Shown here in pieces: positions 18,866 to 26,379 of a stretch of 64,000 nt of DNA (position 1 is its first letter; each line of letters begins with the position of its first letter). The stretch comes from Luteimonas sp. 9C. Lineage in GTDB: Bacteria > Pseudomonadota > Gammaproteobacteria > Xanthomonadales > Xanthomonadaceae. Position numbers and translations under genes: made by a program. The notes below the pieces were generated by a model. That model searched no databases and was not told the origin of the DNA. It worked only from the letters and a program-made list of their open reading frames with translations. The stretch is taken from assembly GCF_902506295.1 (NCBI RefSeq), contig NZ_LR733312.1, forward strand, positions 248,001-312,000. The letters run 5' to 3'.

Positions 18866-19480
18866 TCAGTCCAGCGTGTGCACCGCGTCGGCGAGGCGGC
18901 GCACATCGTCGCTGGTGTGGCTGACGTAGAGCATCGGCAGGCGCACCTCGTCGCGCACGCGCTGCAGCCAGGGGATCAACTCTTCGCGTCGCGCCTCGTC
19001 GAGCGCCGACAGCGGTTCGTCGAACAGCAGCACCGCCGGCTGCGACAGCAACGCGCGGCCGATCGCCACCCGCTGCGCTTCGCCGCCGGAGAGATTCGCC
19101 ACCTGGCGCTGCAGCAGGCCCGAAATGCCGAGCAGCTCGACCACGTGATCCAGTGCGAAGCTGTCGGCGCCAGCGTGATGGCGGCCGTAGCGCAGGTTGC
19201 GCAGCACGTCGAGGTGCGGGAACAGGCGCGCGTCCTGAAACACGTAACCGACGCGCCGGCGATGCGCCGGCACGTCGATGCGCGCGGCACTGTCGAACAG
19301 CACCCGGCCGTCGATCTCGATGCGCCCCGCGCGCGGGCGCACAAGCCCCGCGATCGCATGGAGCACGCTGGTCTTGCCGGCGCCCGAGGGGCCCGTCAGC
19401 GCGAGCACGCGCTGCGCGGACTCGACGCGGATGTGCCGCGCGAAGCTGCCGCGGCGCAGATCGATGTCGACGTGCAGCAT
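18866..19480 (-). CDS. modC: molybdate ABC transporter ATPase, short form, 204 aa
   Basis: Cytoplasmic ATPase that drives molybdate import. Walker A (GPSGAGKTS), signature (LSGGEAQRVAIGRAL), Walker B (AVLLFDEPLSALD) and the switch His (YVSHTSDD) are complete. The start at 19480 overlaps the modB stop by one base (TGATG). ModC proteins of E. coli type have about 350 residues with a C-terminal molybdate-binding (MOP/TOBE) domain. This one ends right after the ATPase domain (DAVHTLD), so the regulatory domain is absent. It is the last gene of modA-modB-modC. Confidence 0.9.
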   Translation of the reverse strand: MLHVDIDLRRGSFARHIRVESAQRVLALTGPSGAGKTSVLHAIAGLVRPRAGRIEIDGRVLFDSAARIDVPAHRRRVGYVFQDARLFPHLDVLRNLRYGRHHAGADSFALDHVVELLGISGLLQRQVANLSGGEAQRVAIGRALLSQPAVLLFDEPLSALDEARREELIPWLQRVRDEVRLPMLYVSHTSDDVRRLADAVHTLD

Positions 19481-20190
19481 CAGTCGCGCACCTCGCCGCG
19501 CTGGCGGCGCACCAGCCACTCGGAGGCCATCAGCGCGGCCAGCGAGATCGCCACCGACACCGCCGCCAGCCGCCAGATGCCGGCTTCGCCGTCGGGCACC
19601 TGCATCAGTCCGTAGATCGCCGACGACACGGTCTGCGTCTCGCCGGGGATATTGGACACGAAGGTGATCGTCGCGCCGAACTCGCCCAGCGCCTTCGCGA
19701 ACGCCAGCACCGCGCCGGCGATCACGCCTGGCCAGGCGAGCGGCAGGGTGATGGTGCAGAACACCCGCAGCGGGCTGGCGCCGAGCGTGGCGGCAGCGTG
19801 CTCGAGGCGGCGGTCGACGTTCTCGATCGACAAGCGGATGGTCCGCACCATCAGCGGGAAGCCCATGATCGCGCTGGCCAGCGCGGCGCCCGTCCAGCGG
19901 AATGCGAAGGAGAACCCCAGCGTGTCGTCCAGCCAGCGGCCGATGAGGCCGTTGCCGCCCAGCATCACCAGCAGCGCGTAACCCACGACCACCGGCGGCA
20001 GCACCAGCGGCAGATGCACCAGGGCATCGAGCAGTGCCTTGCCGAAGAAGCGCCGGCGCGCGAGCAGCCAGGCGATCGCGATGCCCGGCGGCAGGCTGCA
20101 CAGCGCGGCGGCCGCGGCGACCTTCAGACTCAGCCGGATCGCCAGCAGTTCATCGGGGCCGAAGCCCAGCAGCGTGTCCGGGTCTGCCAT
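19480..20190 (-). CDS. modB: molybdate ABC transporter permease, 236 aa
   Basis: Inner-membrane permease of the molybdate importer. It has five to six hydrophobic segments and the EAA loop for ATPase docking (AAATLGASPLRVFCTITLPLAWPG, whose central Gly is conserved). LPPVVVGYALLVMLGGNG and GEFGATITFVSNIPGETQT are diagnostic of ModB. The length is close to that of E. coli ModB (229). It begins three bases after the modA stop and overlaps modC. Confidence 0.95.
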   Translation of the reverse strand: MADPDTLLGFGPDELLAIRLSLKVAAAAALCSLPPGIAIAWLLARRRFFGKALLDALVHLPLVLPPVVVGYALLVMLGGNGLIGRWLDDTLGFSFAFRWTGAALASAIMGFPLMVRTIRLSIENVDRRLEHAAATLGASPLRVFCTITLPLAWPGVIAGAVLAFAKALGEFGATITFVSNIPGETQTVSSAIYGLMQVPDGEAGIWRLAAVSVAISLAALMASEWLVRRQRGEVRD

Positions 20191-20193
20191 CGA

Positions 20194-20994
20194 TCAGCGG
20201 ATCGAAAAGCCGTGCGCGCGGAAGATCGACGATGCGGCCTCGCCGTCGAGCCAGCGCACGAAGGCATCGGCCTGCGGGTGGCGGCTCGCCGCGATGCGGG
20301 CGACCGGATACACGATCTGCGGATGACTGTCGGCGGGGAACGTCGCCAGCACCTTCACCTGCGGCTCGGCCTTCGCATCGCTGCCGTAGACCACGCCCAG
20401 CGGCGCTTCGCCGCGCGCGACGAGGGTCAGCGCCGAACGCACGCTGTCGGATTCGGCCACACGGGGCTGCAGGGCCGACCACATGCCCAGCGATTCGAAC
20501 GCGGCCCGGGCGTACTTGCCGGCCGGCACGCTGGCGGTCAAGGCCAGCGACAGGCGGCCGCGCGCGCCGAGAAGCGGCCGCAGATCCGTACCGCGCGCGA
20601 GTGCCAACGGCTGCGCGGCGCTGTCGGCCGGTGCCACCAGCACCAGGGTGTTGCCGAGCAGCACGCGGCGCGAGCCGGTGTCGATCAGCTGACGCGTCTG
20701 CAACCAGTCCATCCATTCCAGATCGGCGGACACGAAGACATCGGCCGGTGCGCGCTGCTCGATCTGCCGGGCGAGCGCGGAACTGGCGGCATAGGACACC
20801 CGTACCGGCTGTCCCGTCTCGCGCTGGTAGCGCGCGGCCGCGGCGTCCATCGATTCCTTGAGGCTCGCGGCGGCGAAGACCGTGATCGGTGCGCGGTCCT
20901 GGGCGGCGACCGGCAGGGTGGCGAGTGCGGCAAGGGCGATCAGCAGCAGGGCGGCGGACGCGCGCAGCCAGCGATGGGAACGGCGCATGGGCAT
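20194..20994 (-). CDS. modA: molybdate-binding periplasmic protein, 266 aa
   Basis: Periplasmic receptor of the molybdate importer. A Sec signal peptide ends at about LPVAAQ (residue 32). The mature start [17 protein letters not shown] contains the first anion-binding Ser, and [20 protein letters not shown] the second. [18 protein letters not shown] and VVYGSDAKA complete the ModA signature. It is the first gene of the operon, with the promoter in the 27 bases before it or shared with the upstream molybdopterin-domain gene that ends at 21022. Confidence 0.95.
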   Translation of the reverse strand: MPMRRSHRWLRASAALLLIALAALATLPVAAQDRAPITVFAAASLKESMDAAAARYQRETGQPVRVSYAASSALARQIEQRAPADVFVSADLEWMDWLQTRQLIDTGSRRVLLGNTLVLVAPADSAAQPLALARGTDLRPLLGARGRLSLALTASVPAGKYARAAFESLGMWSALQPRVAESDSVRSALTLVARGEAPLGVVYGSDAKAEPQVKVLATFPADSHPQIVYPVARIAASRHPQADAFVRWLDGEAASSIFRAHGFSIR

Positions 20995-21021
20995 CGGAAT
21001 TCCGGAATGGAGACGACAGGA

Positions 21022-21564
21022 TCAGGGAGCGGCGATGACGGTGATGCGTTCGACCTGGCGCACGCCGCGCGCCGGGCGCGTGTCATCGGGCACCAGCAGG
21101 CGCAGCGGCCCGCTGTCGGCGTCGAGTGGTGCGCCGTCGCAACGGTCGACCAGATAGACCCCGCGATTGCCCAGCGTGGCGTCGAGTTCGCCCAGCGAAA
21201 ACAGCGTGCGGTAGCCGTCGCGGGCGGTGACCAGCGCGTAGCGGTCGAGAAGCGCGCCGCGCAGCGGTGTATCGGGCATCGCGCCGGTGGCCTGCAGCAG
21301 CGCCGCCAGCGCGACGCCTTCGCACCGCAGCGTCCGGCCATGCACCGTGGCGTCGACCGTGTGCCGGGTCAGCGACGCACGTGCGGCGGCGTCGAGCGGG
21401 ATCACGACCGGCGACGGATCGACCGGCGCGGCGGCCCGCTGGTGGGTGGCCGGACCATGCGGCGCGGGCGTCTGGCCATGGACCGCGGACGCGCCCAGCA
21501 CCAGCAGCGCACACAGATGTCGGAATCGGAACACGGCGCGCCCTCCTGACGAGTGATCGAGCAT
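21022..21564 (-). CDS. small periplasmic molybdopterin-binding-domain protein, 180 aa
   Basis: A signal peptide ends near SAVHGQ (residue 31). The rest resembles the oxidoreductase molybdopterin-binding (sulfite oxidase-like) fold of short periplasmic proteins. Visible points are VALAALLQATG, YRTLFSLGELDATLGN, VYLVDRCDGAPLDADSGPL and LLVPDDTRPARGVRQVERI. The single Cys of LRCEGVALAALL or that of VDRCDG could matter for cofactor binding, but I cannot assign ligands. It is encoded 27 bases upstream of modA on the same strand, which fits a role tied to molybdenum cofactor. The start at 21564 gives the best signal peptide. Confidence 0.72.
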   Translation of the reverse strand: MLDHSSGGRAVFRFRHLCALLVLGASAVHGQTPAPHGPATHQRAAAPVDPSPVVIPLDAAARASLTRHTVDATVHGRTLRCEGVALAALLQATGAMPDTPLRGALLDRYALVTARDGYRTLFSLGELDATLGNRGVYLVDRCDGAPLDADSGPLRLLVPDDTRPARGVRQVERITVIAAP

Positions 21565-21596
21565 AGCGACGCGCCCCCGGGAGCGACAACGCGGTC

Positions 21597-22463
21597 TCAG
21601 AGCGTGCCGATCGGCAACTTCAGATAGCGCACGCCGTTGGATTCGGGGTCGGGCAGGGCGCCGGCGCGGATGTTGGTCTGCACCGACGGCAGCAGCAGCG
21701 CCGGCATCGGCAACGTGGCATCGCGCGCCTCGCGCAATGCGACGAAGGTGGCAGCGTCGATGCCGTGGCCGACATGGATGTTGTCCCGCTTCTGCGCGCC
21801 GATGGTGGTTTCGCAGGCCACCGCCCGGCCGCCCGGTCCGTAGTCGTGGCAGACGAAGACGCGGGTGGCGTCGGGCAGTTCGAACAGGCGCTGGATGGAG
21901 CGGTAGAGCGTGGCGGCATCGCCACCCGGGAAATCGCAACGGGCGGTGCCGCCGTCGGGCATGAACAGCGAGTCGCCGGTGAACAGTGCATCGCCGATGA
22001 GATAGGCGCTGCTGTCGCTGGTATGGCCGGGTACCGGGATCGTGCGGCCTTCGAGCGCGCCGATCGCGAACCTGTCATCGGCGGCGAACAGCCGGTCGAA
22101 CTGCGAGCCGTCGACCGGGAAATGCGCGCCCAGATTGAAGATCGGCCGGAAGGTCTTCTGCACCGTGCGGATGCCGTCGCCGATGGCCAGCCGCGCGCGC
22201 GGCAACTGTCCGCGCAACCAGTCGCCGGCAGACAGATGGTCGGCATGGGCGTGGGTTTCGAGGATCCACTGCACATCGAGCCCATGCGCCTGCACGTGGT
22301 CCAGCAGCCCCAGCGCCGAAGCGGTGGATGTGTGCGCGGAGGCCATGTCGAAATCCAGCACCGGATCGACGATCGCCGCTGCGTTCGACGCAGGATCGCG
22401 GACGATGTAACTCCACGTGCCGCTGCCGGCGTGGTGGAACGGGGTGACCTGCGGTGACGACAT
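21597..22463 (-). CDS. MBL-fold metallo-hydrolase, persulfide dioxygenase/glyoxalase II-like, 288 aa
   Basis: Metallo-beta-lactamase fold protein. Metal ligands are visible: ETHAHADHLSAGDWL (HxHxDH), VPGHTSDSSAYLIG (His), LFTGDSLFMPDGG (Asp) and FVCHDYGPGGR (His). The wording of these motifs is closest to the ETHE1/Blh group that oxidises glutathione persulfide in sulfide detoxification. The tail LPSVQTNIRAGALPDPESNGVRYLKLP is typical of that bacterial group. A good AGGAGG-type site precedes the ATG at 22463. It is likely cytoplasmic. The true substrate is unproven. Confidence 0.85.
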   Translation of the reverse strand: MSSPQVTPFHHAGSGTWSYIVRDPASNAAAIVDPVLDFDMASAHTSTASALGLLDHVQAHGLDVQWILETHAHADHLSAGDWLRGQLPRARLAIGDGIRTVQKTFRPIFNLGAHFPVDGSQFDRLFAADDRFAIGALEGRTIPVPGHTSDSSAYLIGDALFTGDSLFMPDGGTARCDFPGGDAATLYRSIQRLFELPDATRVFVCHDYGPGGRAVACETTIGAQKRDNIHVGHGIDAATFVALREARDATLPMPALLLPSVQTNIRAGALPDPESNGVRYLKLPIGTL

Positions 22464-22534
22464 CGCGATCCTCCTGCCTGAACACGCCCGATGCTAGAGC
22501 ACCCGGCGCGGGCGGAGGTTGCGATTGCGTAAGT

Positions 22535-23356
22535 TCAGCGTTGCGCGGGTGTTGCCAGCGCGGCGTTGAGCAATGCGCCGAGACGGGCGCCTGCATCGCG
22601 CAGGGCCTGCTCGGCCTGCGGCAGGTGCGTGGTCACGTAGGCATCGCTAATCCGCGCCCGGCGCGGGTAGACCCCGGGCGCCACTGCAATGCGGCACGCC
22701 GCTTCTGCCCAGTCGGCTGCCGGAGGCGGCAGACGCACCGAGCTGCCGGCATCGGCCGACGGCGCACGCGTGCCGATGCGGGCCAGCCAGGCGTCGCCGG
22801 ACAGGTTCTGGCTGTTGAGCATGCCGCTGTCCCAGAACGCGTGCAGGTTGGTGCCGCGGCCGTGGAAGCTGATCTGCCGGTCGTTGCCGCCACGGTCGTG
22901 ACCGTAGCCGGCGTGCATCGGCTGATGCGCATCGCCGGTGAAGTGCACGACGAACTTCAGCGCCTGGGCCCGTTCGGCGCGTGGACGTGTGCGGTCGGCG
23001 AGGATCGCGGTCTGGGTTTTCAGCGCCTCGATCACGCAGTCGCCGTTCGGACAGTCGCGCCGCGCCTCGTAGCGGCAGTTCGACTCGCCGATGTTGACGT
23101 AGTGCCAACGCGCCGAGCGCTTGCCCAGGTCCGGATCGTGCTCGCGCAGCTCGTCCGCCCAGCTGGCGATGCCGGGCAGGGTGGGGTCCGGCTCGCCGGC
23201 CAGCAGCCGGGACACCTCGGCGCGCGCGGCAGGCGTCAGATCGCGCTCGGCGACCTGCGCCACCAGACGGTGGCCGAGCTTGCCCCAGGCGAGGGCGGAC
23301 GAGGGGAGGGCGAAGGCGGCCAGCAGGCCACCGCACAGAAGGATTCGACGCAGCAT
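22535..23356 (-). CDS. S1/P1-type nuclease, secreted, 273 aa
   Basis: Zinc-dependent single-strand nuclease/3'-nucleotidase family. The signal peptide is cleaved before Trp24 (SALA|WGKLGHR), giving the mature N-terminal Trp that binds zinc in this family. Further ligands are SWADELR (Asp), RWHYVNIG (His), FVVHFTGDAHQPMH (His, Asp, His) and NLHAFWDSG (His, Asp). The length is normal. On the minus strand a TAGAAT box (plus positions 23363-23368) ends only six bases before the ATG, so the transcript may be leaderless. It marks the left, native-composition side of the low-G+C island. Confidence 0.93.
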   Translation of the reverse strand: MLRRILLCGGLLAAFALPSSALAWGKLGHRLVAQVAERDLTPAARAEVSRLLAGEPDPTLPGIASWADELREHDPDLGKRSARWHYVNIGESNCRYEARRDCPNGDCVIEALKTQTAILADRTRPRAERAQALKFVVHFTGDAHQPMHAGYGHDRGGNDRQISFHGRGTNLHAFWDSGMLNSQNLSGDAWLARIGTRAPSADAGSSVRLPPPAADWAEAACRIAVAPGVYPRRARISDAYVTTHLPQAEQALRDAGARLGALLNAALATPAQR

Positions 23357-23607
23357 GGAGTAATTCTAACGGAGGCCCCACTTGCCTGCGCTGAGTCGGT
23401 GAAGAAGCCTAGCTATTCTCTTGCCCAGCCGACAGCGGAGCTGTCTCAGAAGGCGCTAGCGAGATGATGCTCAGTAGTTCCTCAAAACAACTCTCCGCGT
23501 CTGGGGAGTTGCCTGTCGAAGGGCTGCTTGTGCAGCGCCGTCTGTTAGGACGTCGCCCGAAAGCGTTTCGCGAGCTGCACTGCTCGGCGAGTCGATAGGT
23601 CCGCAGC
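23357..23607. other. left flank of the low-G+C island, no gene recognised
   Basis: The G+C content falls from the flanking level across this 251-base stretch. Open frames are short and give no recognisable protein. The nuclease promoter must lie at its left end. No insertion-sequence end or integrase remnant is visible. Confidence 0.4.
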
Positions 23608-23820
23608 CTAATCAGAGGTTGAGTTCCCGAGCCGGATTTCCCAGTCAACGTCTGCCGGCAGAACGACCCGCACCTGCTCGCCCATGCGCAACGCTTCCTC
23701 GGCGAGCGCATGTGCTGCGCAAATCGCTCCGAATCGCCCCTCGAAAGCTTCGTGATGGCGACCAAGTGCCTCTACTTCGAATCGGCCCTTGCCAACGTCC
23801 TTAACCTCGATCTCAATCAT
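23608..23820 (-). CDS. small hypothetical protein, 70 aa
   Basis: I choose the ATG at 23820 (MIEIEVKDVGKGRFEVEALG) because GAGGGAGT lies at ribosome-binding distance; longer in-frame starts reach 23961. The product is acidic, with an alternating beta-strand start (IEIEVKDVGKGRFEVE), a helix (AICAAHALAEEALRMG) and a final strand (QVRVVLPADVDWEIRL). That layout recalls small beta-beta-alpha-beta DUF2188-like proteins, but I do not recognise it. It lies in low-G+C DNA, leftward, and divergent from the NACHT gene about 400 bases away. It could be part of the same cargo. Confidence 0.5.
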   Translation of the reverse strand: MIEIEVKDVGKGRFEVEALGRHHEAFEGRFGAICAAHALAEEALRMGEQVRVVLPADVDWEIRLGNSTSD

Positions 23821-24229
23821 GTCTGACTCCCTCAGTTGGCTACATGCTTCCTGCTCACTAGAAAAACTTCTGTAAGAGATCGCCGCATCGAATGCTCGCA
23901 ATTCTTCTTGTTCAGTGATAAGACCAAAATAACTTTCATTCACGCGGCCTGTATGGAGCAAAGGGTCTCTGGGCGCTTCACCGATTTGGGTGTGCCAGCA
24001 GCAATAGGGCAGTGCTAGGTGCGCTGCCCTTATTGCTCGCGTAGATATCGCTTAGGCGAGGTGTCGCGCCCCTCTGGTCCTCATGCTTGCAGCATCCTCC
24101 ACTGAACTTATTAATGATGCTTTATTATTTCTTCATGGGGCGCGCGTTGTTGCTGATTGCATAACATCTGATTAAGATTTTTCACTAGTTACTATTCTTT
24201 CTGCAATTTAAATAATCGAGCGATAATTA
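23821..24229. promoter_or_regulatory. A+T-rich intergenic region upstream of the NACHT gene
   Basis: These 409 bases lie between divergent genes. They hold a strong hairpin (24000-24037, listed separately) and then very A+T-rich DNA from about 24100. A possible promoter is TTGCTG (24150-24155), 17 bases, TAAGAT (24173-24178), about 50 bases before the NACHT ATG at 24230. No other gene is supported. The ribosome-binding site before 24230 is weak. Confidence 0.4.
24000..24037. repeat. inverted repeat (hairpin) between the two island genes
   Basis: AGCAATAGGGCAG (24000-24012) pairs with CTGCCCTTATTGCT (24024-24037), leaving one bulged base and an 11-base loop. No T-run follows, so it is not a standard terminator. 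It could be a protein-binding site, an RNA element or a mobile-element scar. Confidence 0.65.
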
Positions 24230-26221
24230 ATGCAGAACACGATTGATGCCATCAAGGCAATGCCTATTTACGCAATTATTGTGTTCCTTGGCAGCGCATG
24301 CGCAGCGATCGCGGGTTTTCCGCGCTTGGTAAACGCAATTCTGGAACTGGCCGCGAAGCGAAACGCTAAGGCTATTGCGGACCAAATCTATAGAGATTCC
24401 GGAGTTGCTTCTTTCACTAGTGAGGATATAGCGCATTCCCGTCGCAACTACATAGCTCCTAGCTGCATGCAGACGGACCCGGCAAATGAAGATGACTCAA
24501 GAACCGTGGTGGCACTAGGTCCACTGTTCAAAACAATTGACGATCACTTCGAGGCTGGTGGGCCAAAGAGGCATGTCATATTATTGGCTGACTCTGGAAT
24601 GGGCAAGACGAGTTTCTGCATTAACTACTATGCTCGAGAAATAAAGAAGAGAAAATCCAAGCGGCGTCGGATAGCAGTTATTTCTCTCGGGCGTGAGAAT
24701 GCCGTCGATGAGATCAAAAGGTTCTCTGATAAAAGAAATGCCATTTGTTTTTTAGATGCTTTCGACGAGGATCACCGAGCTGTTGGAGACCCTGATGGCC
24801 GTCTTGCCGAGTTGATGAATGCTGCGGCAGACTTTCGTAATGTTGTGGTGACATGCCGATCACAGTTCTTCGCGGACGATGCAGCAGTTCCTGTCAGTAG
24901 CGGGATTATGTACGTCGCGGCACGAAAGGCCGGCCAGAGCCGGGAGCTCCCGCTGCATCGCTTGTTCCTGGCTCCATTCTCGGCGAAGCAGATTCAAGCC
25001 TACCTAGCCAAGCAGTTTCCGCTCACTTCTCTGAGGAACTGGCGATTTCGGAGAGAAGCGCTTGCTCTTGTTACTTCGATCTCTGAGCTAAGCACTCGAC
25101 CCATGCTCCTAGAGCTATTACCGGATCTCGTTCGGGATGGCAGGTCAATTACGGAGCTTTTTGGTCTCTATGAATTTCTCGTGGAAAAGTGGCTAGAGCG
25201 AGAAAGTGACTGGATCAGCCCAAGCGACTTAAGGGATATATCAATAGAGCTTGCTGTGCGCTGCTACCATCTTCAGCGGTCCGGCCACGGTGATCGAATT
25301 GCGCCTTCTATTCTAGAAGAGATCGCAGAAGCTCATAGCGCGCCTCTTGAAACATGGAAATTAAAGTCTAGATCTTTATTGAATCGCGATATCGAAGGGC
25401 AATTTAAGTTTGCACATCGCTCAGTGTTGGAATATCTCTTCCTGCTAGCCGCGCTCAAGGGCGACGCTCGTTGCTATAGCGTGGAATGGACCGACTTGAT
25501 GAAGGACCTATTAGTTAGTTGGGGGAGCTCGGATCCTTCCGGGACTTATGAAAAGGCAGCACTAGTTCTGCAGCTCGACCACTCTGCAACCGGTCTTTTC
25601 CCGCTTGCAAGCCCTCTCGCGCAACCCGCGTTGCGGTCGGCTGCTGATTGCCGCAAGGCACTAAAAGGCGATGGAATTTCGTTTCGGCAATCAAGGAGGA
25701 TTCCCGTGACGTGGCGACATAGATCGCTCCAGATTACGTGCGTGCAATCCAGTGACCATGTTTCAGCTTACAAGGTCTACGATTCCACGAATGGGATCTC
25801 GTGGTTCATCAACGATGTATCGCGGATTCTGGGCGGAAATGAGCGAGATATATATCGAGACCGCAGGTATCAGGTGGGGGTGCAAACGGATTTGATTGGC
25901 GAGCCGCGGATCGATAGTCGGCGGCTTCCGTCAATAGAGGAGATGCTGAGTCTCTGGGAGAGTGAGCCTTTTCTCGTCCAGGAGCATGGTTTCGGTGCAG
26001 TTCTCGATAAGCATGAGATCTATTGGCTCGGAGACAGCGGAGACAATGGCCCGTTGTGCTGCTCTTTTGGCGAGGTCTTCGGCTACCCGTATTTGCGTCT
26101 GCTTTGTTCGAAGGGTAGTGAAGGTAGACATATCCACATCTACGAACTCCAGAATAGGTATGGGTATGTTGATCGGGAGCCTTTCAAGGCAATGGCCGTC
26201 TACGTAATTGATGCAGATTAG
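24230..26221 (+). CDS. NACHT-domain NTPase, membrane-anchored, 663 aa, candidate defence protein
   Basis: STAND-class NTPase. An N-terminal hydrophobic helix (about residues 12-30, PIYAIIVFLGSACAAIAGF) suggests a membrane anchor or effector. The NACHT core has Walker A LLADSGMGKTSF (about 118-129), Walker B AICFLDAFDED (171-181, with the small residue and second acidic pair typical of NACHT) and sensor VVVTCRSQFF (205-214). FKFAHRSVLEYLFLLAAL (about 391-408) is the winged-helix/arm motif found after NACHT cores. Residues from about 480 to 663 form a C-terminal region I do not recognise and no clear repeats are seen. Bacterial NACHT proteins include proven anti-phage systems (bNACHT). The gene is low in G+C (near 48%) with TTA, ATA and AGA codons, unlike its neighbours, so it was probably acquired. 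A defence role is inferred. Confidence 0.85.
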   Translation: MQNTIDAIKAMPIYAIIVFLGSACAAIAGFPRLVNAILELAAKRNAKAIADQIYRDSGVASFTSEDIAHSRRNYIAPSCMQTDPANEDDSRTVVALGPLFKTIDDHFEAGGPKRHVILLADSGMGKTSFCINYYAREIKKRKSKRRRIAVISLGRENAVDEIKRFSDKRNAICFLDAFDEDHRAVGDPDGRLAELMNAAADFRNVVVTCRSQFFADDAAVPVSSGIMYVAARKAGQSRELPLHRLFLAPFSAKQIQAYLAKQFPLTSLRNWRFRREALALVTSISELSTRPMLLELLPDLVRDGRSITELFGLYEFLVEKWLERESDWISPSDLRDISIELAVRCYHLQRSGHGDRIAPSILEEIAEAHSAPLETWKLKSRSLLNRDIEGQFKFAHRSVLEYLFLLAALKGDARCYSVEWTDLMKDLLVSWGSSDPSGTYEKAALVLQLDHSATGLFPLASPLAQPALRSAADCRKALKGDGISFRQSRRIPVTWRHRSLQITCVQSSDHVSAYKVYDSTNGISWFINDVSRILGGNERDIYRDRRYQVGVQTDLIGEPRIDSRRLPSIEEMLSLWESEPFLVQEHGFGAVLDKHEIYWLGDSGDNGPLCCSFGEVFGYPYLRLLCSKGSEGRHIHIYELQNRYGYVDREPFKAMAVYVIDAD

Positions 26222-26347
26222 AACGGCCTCAGTAGCTGCTCGATTTTCAGATGGAGCGACAGCTGAAGTTAATTTTTTAAGTCGGTTTTTGTTGAGCGAA
26301 TCTATGGCAACCCTTTTTCCAACGATTTCAATTTCGATAGGGCTCAT
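25931..26347 (-). CDS. possible convergent ORF overlapping the 3' end of the NACHT gene, 138 aa
   Basis: From an ATG at 26347 (MSPIEIEIVGKRVAIDSL) this frame runs 42 codons outside the NACHT gene and then about 97 codons antisense to its end. The first part has balanced protein-like composition (NKNRLKKLTSAVAPSENRAA). No family is recognised. One of the two overlapping frames is probably not real here, and NACHT is the stronger. I list it because the stretch 26222-26379 is otherwise empty. Confidence 0.22.
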   Translation of the reverse strand: MSPIEIEIVGKRVAIDSLNKNRLKKLTSAVAPSENRAATEAVLICINYVDGHCLERLPINIPIPILEFVDVDMSTFTTLRTKQTQIRVAEDLAKRAAQRAIVSAVSEPIDLMLIENCTETMLLDEKRLTLPETQHLLY

Positions 26348-26379
26348 GTGGATGCGCTTGTAGAAAAAATTTTCTTTGC

